DNA from: Kitagawia praeruptora
Lineage: Eukaryota > Streptophyta > Magnoliopsida > Apiales > Apiaceae
DNA length: 64,000 bases
Assembly: GCA_037693485.1 (NCBI GenBank)
Contig: CM075347.1
Span: forward strand, 64,762,501 to 64,826,500
Direction: 5' to 3'
Shown here piece by piece: positions 1 to 10,137 of this stretch. Positions within the stretch are counted from its first letter, which is position 1. The number at the start of each line of letters is the position of its first letter. The notes under the pieces were generated by a model, which made no database searches, was not told the origin of the DNA, and saw only the letters and a list, made by a program, of their open reading frames with translations. A program made the position numbers and the translations under genes.

Positions 1-594
1 ATTATAGATGTTTATGGAAGAGTTTAGATTAATCCTTAGGTGAAATGACTACTTTGGCCCTTAAACATAATTAGTGGAAGATGATGTAACATTGATGATC
101 TCATAATCTCTTTTGCTTTGCTTTTCTAAGTATAATGCTAGTAATCTTGGTAAAGGGTAATGTTATATTACTAATCTTGGTTGCTCTGTTCCCATACTCG
201 TCTAATTGTGGTTCGTTTCGAATGTACCTCATTATCTCTGTGGTTTTCGAAATCATTTACAAATCCAATTTCCCTTGGTATTCTCTTATCTTATTAATCC
301 CTTGGTTTAACCTAAATCTTATAATTCCTCAATATATGATTCCTTTAATATTTCCATGCTCCTTAATATCCAATAAAAGCTTATTCGAAATCAAAATCCT
401 CAAAATCCATATTCAGGAATTTCTGGAATCTATCGTCATTTCGAGTCACTTATTTTCAATGTACAACACTAATATGGTTTCTGTTTATTCATTTTCCGTT
501 TCCATTATGGATTACTTATATACCATTTCTCTAAATCCTCGAAATTTACTATTCATGTGATCACTGTAGCTTTACTAAAGTTAGGGGTATTACA
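1..594 (-). mobile_element. Partial LTR of a probable Gypsy element, cut by the window edge
   Basis: Read on the minus strand, this stretch starts at 594 with TGTAATACCCC, a 5' LTR end seen in some plant Ty3/Gypsy elements of the Tekay/Del type. It then runs as AT-rich non-coding DNA to the window edge. No partner LTR, primer site or TSD is visible, so both the boundary and the family are inferred. The 141-codon open frame inside it has no recognisable domain and I do not count it as a gene. Confidence 0.35.
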
Positions 595-1170
595 GTTCCG
601 GGGATGCTTCACCTGAGTTTGGGTATCTGCAAAATAATGCTTGCCCGGGGGTGGTGGCCGTCAAGCACCTCCGGTGTGAGAATCAGTATTCAGAATAATA
701 ATAATAATTGAACGGGTAAGAATGTATCTGTGTGAAGGGAGAGAATGAGTAATAAGTTTGTGTTGCTAAAAAATTGTGTGTTACCTTATGTGTAGAATGG
801 GGGTATTTATAGGTTGGGTCTTCCAATCACTGTTTACCCACTTGGTTGCCCACTTGTTATGCCGTTAAAGCTACAGTGAGCCACTATTGGAACAGTGATT
901 GGTGTCCCCTCCTGACATACCTCGATTCTACCACAGCCATTTTTGCTACAGTTGAACGTCCTTGTGTTCCCTTGACTACCTTTATGGTCCCCTGCCTTAG
1001 TGAGCAAGATACCAAGATATTTTGCACAAGTATTTTTGTAATGATATTTGTTGTCAAGTTGAGTAATTTTAGTAAAGATAATATATAACGACACGTGTGT
1101 AAATTGCAAGTACTGTTATGGTGTTGGTTTGGCAGCGGTCAGCGGGTCCCTGCTATAAGCTTACAGCGGG
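595..1170 (-). mobile_element. Probable LTR remnant (R/U5-like) of another Gypsy element, minus strand
   Basis: The minus strand carries a TATA-like box (CCTATAAATA at 804-813), followed by a leader-like stretch and a GC-rich block near 600-690. This arrangement resembles the U3-R-U5 of Tat-type plant Gypsy LTRs. The left edge abuts the LTR end at 594. The right edge near 1,170 is a guess. No coding sequence is supported; the small frames on both strands at 834-1109 overlap each other and look random. Confidence 0.3.
804..813 (-). promoter_or_regulatory. TATA-like box in LTR remnant
   Basis: CCTATAAATA on the minus strand matches the plant TATA consensus and is followed downstream by an AC-rich leader-like stretch, as in LTR core promoters. 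Whether it is active is unknown. Confidence 0.35.
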
Positions 1171-1199
1171 TACCTATCAATTACGATACTCATGTGTGT

Positions 1200-1886
1200 T
1201 ATTCAATGCCTGAACTAACGACAAAGAATCAGAAGAGATCCTCTTTACTAGCAACCTAATGGTTTTGGCCCACTGTATTCCCACAAGTAGTTCTAGTGCT
1301 TCTGCGTGAAAAACTGATAAGCTTCCCTTTAATGGTTTTGAAAGTGCTGCTTTACCTTCTTATCTATTGTTAATATAGTAGCTCATATTCCTTCCTACCA
1401 TCTTCTTATTCGTAGATAGTGCCGCATCCACAAACAGAGCTAGATCATTAATCTCAAGTTTAGATTGACCCCCTCGAGCTAATTCATTTCCATGGGGTTT
1501 TGTACTTTCTGGGTCTTGTGTCTTCTTTATGTCATCATAGAAAGAAGATAACCATACTTTTAACTATTGTGGTATCCTGGGTTGTTGATCGTGTGTTTTA
1601 TTGTTTCGTTCCGTCCATAAACCCCATGTAGCAATTAACATTTTAGCAAAGGGTTCTTTCTCTAAGAGTTTTGTAGCATATAATAATACACCTTTAAAAG
1701 AGATTTCTTCTTTATTACCCACCAAAAAAGGATATTCAAGAAGCGTCCACAACTCTTGTGAAAATAGGCACCAAAAAATTGCATGACCATCCGAATCTTC
1801 ACTAAATCCACATAATGGACAATTATTATTTGTAGCTACATTCCTACGATATAATCCTTTAGTTGTTGGTAAAATATCATGAAAAC
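1200..1886 (-). pseudogene. LINE zf-RVT and RNase H remnant
   Basis: Minus-strand sequence just left of the MITE reads HDILPTTKGLYRR, then CPLCGF and an H...FWCLFSQELW pattern, which is the zinc-binding domain at the end of plant LINE ORF2 (zf-RVT). Below about 1560 a weakly preserved RNase H start (FVDAAL) follows, with stops. A 223-codon open frame at 1564-2235 fuses this domain with MITE sequence. The upstream part of that frame is not LINE protein. Confidence 0.7.
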
Positions 1887-2667
1887 TAGAGCTGTAAACG
1901 AATAGAGCTTTTAACGAACAGCTCGAGCTCGGCTCGATAAGAGCTCGATTCGGCTCGAGCTCGTTAAGAGCTCGAGTCGAGCTTGAACAAGATTTTTGTT
2001 CGTTAATCTTAACGAGCTCGAGCCGAGCTTTAGGGTGTCCGGCTCGAGCTCGGCTCGTTAAAACTCGAAAAAAATCGAAATTTTTACTTTTTATTTTTTT
2101 ATCTCCAACCAAATTAATTTTTGTTTTTTGAAAATTTGGGAATATCACTAAATTAGATATATCTTGACATCCATACGGTTGGATCGTTGAGAAATACTTT
2201 TTAAAAAATAGAAACAACAATTCGTGAAAAAGCACTAGTTACTAGTATTAGTTAGAATAGTAGTCATCTACTAAGATCTCCCCAACCAAATTAATTTTTT
2301 ATTTTTTGAAAATTTGGGAATATCACTAAATTAGATATATCTTGACATCCGTACGGTTGGATCGTCGAGAAATATTTTTTAAAAATAGAAACAACAATCC
2401 GTGACAAAGCACTAGTTACTAGTACTAGTTAGAATAGTAGCGATTTACTAAGATCTCCAACCAAATTAATTGTTCACGAACAGCTCGAGCTCGGATCGAG
2501 GTTGTTTGTGAACAACTCGAGTTCGGCTTGGTTCGGTCAAAGCTCGGATCGGTTCGTTAAGAAATCAGCTCGGTTCGTTAAGATCAAAGCTCGGCCCGGT
2601 TCGTTAAGGTCAAAGCTCGGCTCGTTTCGGTCAAAGCTCGGCTCGGCTCGGTTCGTTTACAGCCCTA
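1887..2667. mobile_element. hAT-type MITE inserted in the LINE
   Basis: The ends are inverted repeats: TAGAGCTGTAAACGAA on the left and the complement TTCGTTTACAGCCCTA on the right, with one mismatch in 16. An exact 8-bp TSD, ATGAAAAC, flanks it at 1879-1886 and 2668-2675, the length expected for hAT. Near each end there are many copies of GCTCGAGCTCGG-like motifs in both orientations, as in the subterminal binding repeats of hAT elements. It carries no transposase. Confidence 0.9.
2101..2472. repeat. Tandem duplication inside the hAT MITE
   Basis: Two copies of a roughly 176-bp unit (2101-2275 and 2276-2452) differ at only a handful of sites. A 20-bp start of a third copy follows at 2453-2472. 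Each unit begins ATCTCC(CC)AACCAAATTAATT. Confidence 0.85.
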
Positions 2668-2675
2668 ATGAAAAC

Positions 2676-3240
2676 CTCTCCACCCGAACATCAGGATTTT
2701 CCGTGGAATTTTGATTGCTCAAAAGGCTTTCCACCATTGTGAAAGTACATCAGATGATGAAGATAGGCCAAATCTATCAATACTACTAGCTAGGTTGTAT
2801 CCGCTTCTTACCGAGTAGTATCCATTCTTATTATAATGCCAAAACCATGAGTCTACATGATCAAAAGGACTGAGAGGTAATGTTAGAATGAGCTTAGCAT
2901 CCGGACTAAAAAAACATTGTTGAATTACTTCTTCATTCCACTTTCCTGGTTCTTGAATGAGTTCGTAAACTTTCAAATCATCATTCAATCCTTGCGTTAT
3001 TGATAGAAAGGATGGTGGCCTCGGTATCCAAGAATCTTTATATGCCAGAGTATTCTGTCCATTACCTATCTGCCTTCTTAGTCCATTCTTTAAAAGACTT
3101 TTACCCCAACAAATACTTCTCCATGTCAGTGATGGACAACTTCCTTCTCTGGATTCCAAAAATTTAGAATTCGAAAAGTACCTAGCTTGTAAAACTTGCG
3201 AGATTAGAGAATTTGGATTAATTAGTATTCTCCATGTTTA
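2676..3240 (-). pseudogene. LINE connection region between RT and zinc finger
   Basis: The 146-codon open piece at 2719-3159 includes GNGQNTLAYKDSWIP, matching the IGNG...W..W segment found between RT and zf-RVT in plant LINE ORF2. It runs toward the zf-RVT domain, but the hAT MITE at 1887-2667 separates the two halves of that domain. The coding sequence resumes on the far side of the MITE. Confidence 0.65.
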
Positions 3241-3478
3241 GTTAGCTAGCAGTGCTTGGTTGTATTGAGCAAATTTTCTGAAACCTAACCCCCCCTCACT
3301 TTTTGGAATACTTAACTTCTCCCATGCTTTCCAGTGAATTTTTCATCTCGAGTGAAAAGATCCCCACCAAAAACGAGCCAGCATTTTCTCTATTTCTTGG
3401 CATTGTCCTTTTGGTATCCTGAAACAGGACATATAATATGTTGGCATTGCTTGGATTACAGCTTTTAATAGAATTTCC

Positions 3479-3932
3479 TTACCTACTTGTGAAGAGATTG
3501 GGTTTCCATGAATGTAGCTTTACCCATATTCTATCCTTTATTGGTCTGAATAAAGCTTTCGTATTTTTACCACCCGCCATTGGTAAACTTAAGTATGTTT
3601 CAATAGCATCAGTTGATTGCATATTTAGGGAATTCATGAAAGCTTCACGGACCTCTTCTGTTGTATTCGGGGAGAATAACAAGAAAGATTTTGTGAAATT
3701 AATCCTCTGTCCTGAACATTCTGCATAGAGAGAAAAGATATGTTGGATAGACTGTAGTGATCTTGTTGATTCCTTTATAAAAAGTAAACTGTCATCTATG
3801 AAGAATAGATGGCTTATTGAAGGCGCGTTTCTTGCTATTTTCAATCCCATAATATATTTTCTAGTTTCTGCTTGCCTTAATAAGGCAGAAAAACCTTCCG
3901 CGCATATTAAGAATAAACCTTCCGCAAATAGG
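3479..3932 (-). pseudogene. LINE reverse transcriptase fragment
   Basis: The longest open piece, 123 codons at 3479-3850, contains FFIDDSLLF, the palm motif with the two catalytic aspartates (usually F/Y-A-D-D in LINEs). It is followed by a stretch typical of the RT thumb, including SGQRINFTKS. The preceding sequence, up to about 3932, reads as the RT segment just upstream (LLRQAE). It then ends abruptly, so fingers and endonuclease are lost. The start is not a real translation start. Confidence 0.75.
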
Positions 3933-4468
3933 ATACGTTGGCAGCTTTTATGATAATTATTGTCGAATTATCAAGAATATAAGAGTATTTGAATTTTTTT
4001 GAGGTGTCATTAAAGAAGTTCATTCATAGTCATCTAACAACCACATTCCTCCACTAAACGATCGCCACTAGAATTTCATTCATACTAGCAACTTGCAAAC
4101 TACTATATGAAATTCTCCCAATAATATTCGGTGTTGAAAGGTAGTCAGTGGCGGTGGCACGTGGGGTTCCCGGGGGGACACGTGCCCCACAGACTTTGGG
4201 AAAAAAATAATTTTATGTGGGTCCCACTTACTTTTCACATAATTTACTATCTATCTACTACCCGATCAGTTTTTTAAGGCATCTGGTAATACATAAAACC
4301 TAGATTGTGTTCCCCCTTTTCTGACTAAGCCTTACTCGATCACCTTCATCTCTTAAAGACTTAAACATTTGAGTACTTCTTTTGTATTTATTCTAAGGTA
4401 ATTTTGTATCTTTTGGTTTCGATTATTCTTTACTCATCTTCATATATATATATATATATATTGGTTTC

Positions 4469-5331
4469 TGTTGATGAGTGGATTTTGTAACAACCTTTGA
4501 GAGGTTTACGGGTAGTTGTATAGGCTAGCGATCAACTATCCTGTGAAAGGTTTGGGTTGTGTTTGTGGGGGTTGAGCTGTGCTCGAGGGTGTCTCCAATA
4601 ATCTCAAGTGCCTTTAGAGAAAATCAGAGAACTTAATGCGTCTTCCCCCTGAGGTGCCTACGTACCCTTGTATATATAGGGATCAAGCTCACGTAGTTCT
4701 AATGTGATTCTGTCTCTTGCTGGAACAGCTGTATTCGGTCACCTAGTTCGTGTAGGACTCAGGTTCCTTTAGAGCCTTCCACGAACTAGTTGGCTAAGTA
4801 GAATAGAACTCGAGTTCGTACCCTACTATAATTCCCTCATTGATCAGAGATATTCTAGGATCATCTGCGCCCTAGAATTATACTCCAATATTAATTCGTT
4901 TATCTGTTCTAGATGGCTTCTAGAACCTTCTGTTGGTAACTCCTAGGAACCTGGTACTCAGGAACCTATATCTTAGGAGCCTATATCTTAGGAACCTCCT
5001 TATTTCGGGACATATCACTTAGGGACCTCCCTTTAGGCATCAGTACCTGCACAAATAACAAACTGGTTAGACTGGATAGCTCTTCACATGCTCTCGTCAT
5101 CTCTATGGCTGTTGTTATGCGAACTCGAACTCTTCCGCTAGGAGGAACCTGGTCTTCTAGTGCTCAGCTCAGCTTCCTGATCATTGGGAACCTCCTGATA
5201 CTCATACTTCCTTAGTCATTTCTTCTATCTGACCTTTACAACTCGTACTGGATCTATCTTCTGGCTCGTATGGATCGAACCCTATAGCTTAATGAGCCTA
5301 AATCTAGCCCATGGAGATTTTGGGCACAACA
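4469..5331 (-). repeat. Tat 3' LTR (863 bp)
   Basis: On the plus strand it begins TGTTGATGAG and ends GGGCACAACA. It is nearly identical to 16207-17084. It has two copies of a 15-bp CCTATATCTTAGGAG-type unit where the other LTR has three, which accounts for the full 15-bp length difference. Confidence 0.93.
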
Positions 5332-5343
5332 AGTACCCCCCGG
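5332..5343 (-). promoter_or_regulatory. Tat polypurine tract next to the 3' LTR
   Basis: The minus strand reads CCGGGGGGTACT directly against the LTR start TGTTGTGCC, the usual place and composition for plus-strand DNA priming. Confidence 0.7.
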
Positions 5344-5840
5344 TTCCTTGAAATCATGTAATGTGAAAGGAACCTATTCTAATTCTACGATCAAAGGTTC
5401 AATACTAAACCATTCTAGTAATAATACATCGCTTTAACATTTTATATCCAAGCCTTCATGAGCTAACTCGGCGTAGGAAACAGGACATAAAATATTTTCA
5501 GCTTAATATAATCTTGAGTAAGCTTCCTTTATACCAGGGAACCTTTTATCTCATTATTTTCTTCTTCTTGCTTCAGCTCTCGTAATCAACTCGATGCTTA
5601 CATTTAGCTCCCCAGGGAATCTAACTTGTCACTCAACTCCACGTCTCTTTAAATTTAATAATTTAAGAGTGGGGATAATGGTTGGTAACAAGAGATAATT
5701 CAAAATTCGAATTAACCTTATCACTTACCAAAGCTGCAGTTAATGCGCGAGTTCCCAAGGTTCAACACGCCTCTCACGCGCATACCTCTTCGTTTTACCG
5801 CTCCACTAAGGCTCTGACTCGTGTACGGAGCTGTCCTGAT

Positions 5841-5848
5841 TATATAAA
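5841..5848 (+). promoter_or_regulatory. TATA box of the antisense gene in Tat
   Basis: TATATAAA lies about 30 bp before a likely start site. A leader of roughly 110 bases, AG-rich toward its middle, follows up to the donor GT at 5982. The box is on the plus strand, opposite to gag-pol. Confidence 0.6.
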
Positions 5849-5981
5849 CACACTTCTGGCTCCGGGTCTAGTTTTTACCTTTACCAAATATCTTCCAAAA
5901 CCCTTAGAGAGATAGAGAAGAAGAAGTCCGACGGTCACCAACTCAATTCAAACTCTCCGTCGCCGCTTTCTTCTAGTTAAG

Positions 5982-6379
5982 GTATGACTTACTTTCTTTC
6001 TGCTCTTTCATAATCTTGACTTCATTTCGTATTATCTGCACTTTTGTGTCTTGCATGCTGATGTTTTTTTTTTCGTTTCTATTTTTCACATTCCATGCTT
6101 CTCATACGATTTGTTCACCACACCTTGTTCGTTTGGTCATCGATTTACAGTCTTGTAACCCTGGTTCCTTCGGGACTCGATATTGTTTATTCACATTCTG
6201 TACACCCATGTTTTTGACTCATACTGTAGTCAATATGTGTCGCTTTTAATGGTGCGTAGCTTCTGTGTAATTCGCTAACTACCCTGTGTCTCATAGTTAT
6301 GTCTGTCCAAGAACTTTAGAGCCACAATTTCTCTTTTAGAAGACTCAAAACCTGACTTTTCTCCGTCTGTCTTTTGCAG
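5982..6379 (+). other. Leader intron of the Tat antisense gene
   Basis: The donor AAG/GTATGA at 5981-5982 and the acceptor CTTTTGCAG at 6371-6379 bracket 398 bp of T-rich sequence. The acceptor is immediately followed by ATG at 6380, so this ATG is the natural start. The small frame at 6016-6249 lies within the intron and is not coding. Confidence 0.6.
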
Positions 6380-8439
6380 ATGTCCTCTGATTCTACACAC
6401 TCTGACCACTTATCTTCAATTCACCCTTCTATCATGCCAATAGGGGAAAGAACTAGGTCTAGGGTTGTTATTCCAGATGTTGACGAACCTGGAAATATCC
6501 TCCTCAAACCTTCGACCTTACCCTCTACAAATCCTCCTGCTCCTACCTTTGTGGATTTGGGGGATGATTGGCCCTCTGACGGAGAAGAAGTGTCTAAGCC
6601 TGATCATAGCTTGATCCCAGATCCTAATTTTGATAACGAGGTGTCCGTTAAGAGAGAGTTGTATAAACAAGAAATCGTACCTTTCTGCGAGAAAATAGAT
6701 TCCCTTATGACTCTGACTAGGTTAGAAAAACTGTATGAGGAATGTCCTCGCCCAAACTGCTCCATTGTTATCCCTAAACCTGGTGAGAAAGCTCACAAAT
6801 TCGATACTAAAATACCTGATCGAGGTATTCCAAACGTTGTAACCTCTACTGCCTTCTTCAAAGTTGGCGTATACTTCCCTCTACATCCATTCCTGAGAGA
6901 GGTTCTTGACTTCTATGGCTTGGCCCCTCTCCAATTGACACCTAACTCATATAGGTTAGCCATCAGTACCTACATTCTGTACACTGGCTTGTTCACAACC
7001 CCACTATCTGCACCTGAATTAGGGTACTTCTTCAGATTGAAGGACACTGGGAAGGGTTCCAGTTGTTTCTATCTGACTGTCTGGCCTAGTCATCAAGGCC
7101 AATGTATAAAAGGTATTAAGCAAAACTTTGACCAATGGCAAGAGCAGTTCCTTTACTACTTTGATTGCCCTTCTACTCGCTTTGAATTCAATTGCCGCCC
7201 CTTAATTCCAAAACAGACTGTTCTTACTGGAGCTTGTTTAATGAGAGCTGAAGAGGCTTTGAAGCACTATTCGGCCATAAGAGATTGCATGATTCTGTTG
7301 ACCCCTGATAACTTATCTACCCTAGGTTTTATTCCCTCAACCTCTGGTACGAATTTCCTTGCTATTATGCCCTCTTTTCTATTATTATACTTCTGCACTT
7401 TCACCTGCTTACTCTATATATAAATCTCTAATATTTTCTTGTATTTTCTTTTGCAGACATGGCTCCCAAAGCCCCATCATTTATCAAAAGGTCCAAGAAC
7501 GTGGATGAGATTTTCAAGACTGAAACTAAGGAGGTTCCGCTGAATGCAACTCCTATTAATCAAGTTCCTGGCACTCCTGCTTCCCAAACTACTCATTCTG
7601 GTTCTTCAAAGAGGAAGTTTGCCCAATCAACTCTCAACCTCTCAGTGACTCCCCAGACTCGCTCGTCAAAGAAAAGCAAAGCAGTGAAAACTGACCCTGA
7701 TCCATCCTCAAACCTGTTCAAGGACATGATTGACACCCATGTTCCTACAGAGACAATAGCTGCCTGGAGTAAAATGAGCTCTGCTGAAGCCATGCACGCC
7801 ATGAGGTTTGCTACTGCTCAATCTGCTTTCTTTGCCCTCAGATATTGTGACGAGTTTGCTGTAAAGACCCAATATGACCTCCAACTTCAAGAAGAGATTC
7901 GCAAACTCAAAGCGGAGCTAGCTGCTAGTGAGGATAGAGCGAACATTGCCACTGCTGCTGTCAGAAAGGCAAAGACTATGGAGACCTCTTTAAGAAATGA
8001 GAAAGTCGAACTTCAAGGTCAAGTCAAGGTCCTTAAGGACGAGAAACTGTCGATGCTGGAAAGAACCAATGAACTGGAAGCTCAGGTGGACACCTTGAAT
8101 GCTGCTGCTGAGGTTGTGAAGTCATCCATGCTCGCCAAGGAGAAGGCCAGATATGACGAGGGCTATGATGAAGGTATTAATGATTACATACGCTCCACAT
8201 GGGAGAAGATGCCCAATCTAGACTGGTCCCTCCTGGGTGAAGACGTGGTGGGAATGATCAAAGATTTCGAGAAGAAAGCTACAGCCCCACAAGTCTCTGT
8301 ACCTCCCGTACCAACGGTTGAGAGGTCTCTTGGTTTCAACCTTGAGGATGCAGAGGTTTCTGCCCCTGAAGCTGCTCAGTCTGTCCTTCCAACACCTCTT
8401 CCAGCTGTCGAAGAATTTGCCAAAGTACCTACCGCTTGA
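6380..8439 (+). CDS. Antisense Tat gene, two coding exons, 649 aa, PF04195-like plus coiled coil
   Basis: Coding exons are 6380-7346 and 7457-8439. The 110-bp intron has the donor CTG/GTACGA and the acceptor TTTTGCAG. Splicing joins codons in frame (G + AC makes one Asp) and yields 649 residues ending at TGA 8437-8439. Residues about 110-290 hold a domain resembling PF04195 (putative gypsy-type transposon), with FPLHPFLREVLDFYGL and LTPNSYRLA. The second exon is Lys/Pro-rich at first, then a long coiled coil (EEIRKLKAELAASEDRA onward), then a GYDEGINDYI segment. Antisense extra frames between integrase and 3' LTR are known in some Tat elements. The function is unknown; a gag-like or RNA/protein-binding accessory is possible. 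No stop interrupts either exon. Confidence 0.75.
7347..7456 (+). other. Coding-region intron of the Tat antisense gene
   Basis: GT at 7347 and AG at 7455-7456 bound a T-rich 110-bp segment with a branch-like CTAAT near 7429 and a polypyrimidine tract. Retention would add about 26 residues and then stop at 7423. Removal fuses two long open exons in frame. Confidence 0.65.
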
Positions 8440-9070
8440 AGCTTTATAAATTACATAAACTTTTGATAACTTTCCTTGAGGTCGCGGGCCCCTCATAGTG
8501 CCTCGCAAGATGTACTTTTTAATACTGGTTTCTTATGGCCTTCGTGCCTTAACTTTTATGTTGGTTTTCTCGGGTCGTCGTACCCATAACTGTGGCCTTT
8601 AATGATGAATGTTCCCCTTTGCTACATCTCTTATTCTCACTTACATATCTGTTCATGCTAAGTTTTACTTGTGCCTTAGCCAAATACTACGCACTCTCCC
8701 TTAATAGTTCGTAAAATACTTCACCAGTAGGCTGTCTAGAGAATAACTCAGCTTCCATACTCATGTATTCAAGCTTACGCGGGCTAACCCATTGTAAGAA
8801 ATAGAACACAAGTATACTTCCACTTATTTTTCCTCAGGATAAATGCAACAAAATACAGCTTACTTGTAAATTGGGGATGTCTCTATTTACACTGCGAAAC
8901 CTGTGTTCGTCATCATAATCCACACTATTGCTTCCTTTAACAACTTCCTAACTTATTGCTGCTGAATAATAGAATCAAATTCCTCACGAATAAGCCGCTA
9001 ACGATTACTAACCCTGCAAAACAAACATAAAACAGAAGCTAGTTAACGTTAGTATAATTTCTTTCGTTCG

Positions 9071-9245
9071 ATTCGGGTCAACTCTTGGAAAGGTTGCCTG
9101 CTTGGCTCCCAATCCTAATCTCTAGGTCCCAACATGCCTCGAGGCATGTTGGTTCCTTTTTTCTCTTGGAAAGGTAACCTGCTTGGTTCCCAGTCCTATT
9201 CTCTAGGTCCCAACATGCCTCGAGGCATGTTGGTTCCTTTTTGTG
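9071..9245. repeat. Two-copy 81-bp tandem repeat with 24-bp perfect palindromes
   Basis: Each copy contains CCAACATGCCTC joined to its exact inverted complement, giving 24-bp palindromes at 9129-9152 and 9210-9233. Around them the units share GGAAAGGT-CCTGCTTGG and TCTAGGTCC. A further half palindrome, TGCCTCGAGGC, follows at about 9243. Confidence 0.85.
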
Positions 9246-9674
9246 CCTCGAGGCGATTCTAGGAACCTGTGCGCCGTTCTGGGAGTCCACACAGATTCCT
9301 CTTCTTCATGTGTCAGGCTAGACATTTTATGAAGGTAAATTCTAAGGATTTTATCCCTTCTTCCCATGTGCCAAAGGCGGTTCCACATGAGGGAGAGCTT
9401 ATTAAGCTTCTCTTTAAGAACAAGTGTGCCGGTCTAGGCTCCACACAAGTTCCTTTAGGTGCCTTTTGTCAGGACTTTAGAATCACGTGCTCAAGGAACT
9501 TGAGGCTTTCAATTCATGCTCAGGAAACTACCTGAGGCTTTCAACTAAAAACTTTACTCAGTCAGCTGAGGCTTTTCGATCAAATGTGCTCAGGAAGCTA
9601 CCCGAGGCTTTGGTTCAAGTCAGTCATTCTCAATTTGCATACTTTGTCGAATCATATTCATACTTTGCTCATAC

Positions 9675-9775
9675 TTTCAATGCTACAGGGACCTGTAAGT
9701 CAAGGTGACCTGCAAATACAATACAATGCTACAGGAACCTGTTAGCCTAGGTAACCTGCAAATACAATACAAGTA
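9675..9775. repeat. Short tandem repeat (about 46 bp) in Tat spacer
   Basis: Two imperfect copies of a unit beginning AATGCTACAGGGACCTGT and ending CTGCAAATACAATACA lie head to tail. Related ACAGGAACCTG-type words recur across the element and its LTRs. Confidence 0.6.
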
Positions 9776-10010
9776 CTAAAGCAAGCACTTAAAAAGTTTC
9801 AAATTGGCATATGAAATATCAAATCATATCATGCACAATACTGTCTAAGTAGGAATACTACCCCCCAGTTCTTTTGGGTAATTATTGTTACGTAAAAGAA
9901 CTATTAAGGAGTTATAGCTGCAAAGAATACATTTAAAATATCCAACGTAGAGCTATCTATCGCTCAATACTTTAAAAAGAAATCGTCTTGCAAGTAGGGA
10001 GGTTCACATC

Positions 10011-10021
10011 AAGTACCCCCC
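10011..10021 (-). promoter_or_regulatory. Internal polypurine-tract-like sequence just after integrase
   Basis: On the minus strand it reads GGGGGGTACTT, identical to the tract beside the 3' LTR over GGGGGGTACTTG. It lies about 120 bp past the integrase stop. A second, weaker copy is at 9857-9868. It could mark where the ancestral element ended before the antisense gene region was added. Confidence 0.45.
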
Positions 10022-10137
10022 AAGTACATGCATAATCAAATACTGAAATCAAAATGCTGGTCAGCTATAACTAATAAGCTGCCTTTATTCTTGGGCTGAA
10101 AGAGCCTTACTTTTCCTAAGAAAAACACATAAAAGAA

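Larger units (their letters stand above)
1200..3932 (-). mobile_element. 5'-truncated LINE (non-LTR retrotransposon), decayed
   Basis: Minus-strand pieces appear in the right order for a plant L1-type LINE ORF2: the reverse transcriptase palm (3932 down to 3479), the RT-to-zinc-finger connection (about 3240 to 2676), then the zf-RVT region and start of RNase H (1886 down to about 1200). The endonuclease and N-terminal RT are missing, which fits the usual 5' truncation of LINEs. The copy carries stops and frameshifts and is interrupted by a hAT MITE at 1887-2667. No poly(A) tail or TSD was found, so the outer edges are approximate. Confidence 0.75.
8440..10137. other. Non-coding spacer between antisense gene and integrase of Tat
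   Basis: No supported gene. It holds the 3' flank of the antisense gene, an 81-bp tandem repeat with perfect palindromes (9071-9245), short repeats rich in GGAACCTG-like motifs (9640-9780), and two C6 tracts (9861-9866, 10016-10021) that read as polypurine tracts on the element strand. Confidence 0.7.

Noticed and set aside
135..560. 141-codon hydrophobic open frame
   Set aside because: No family resemblance, AT-rich, and it lies within what reads as a non-coding LTR.
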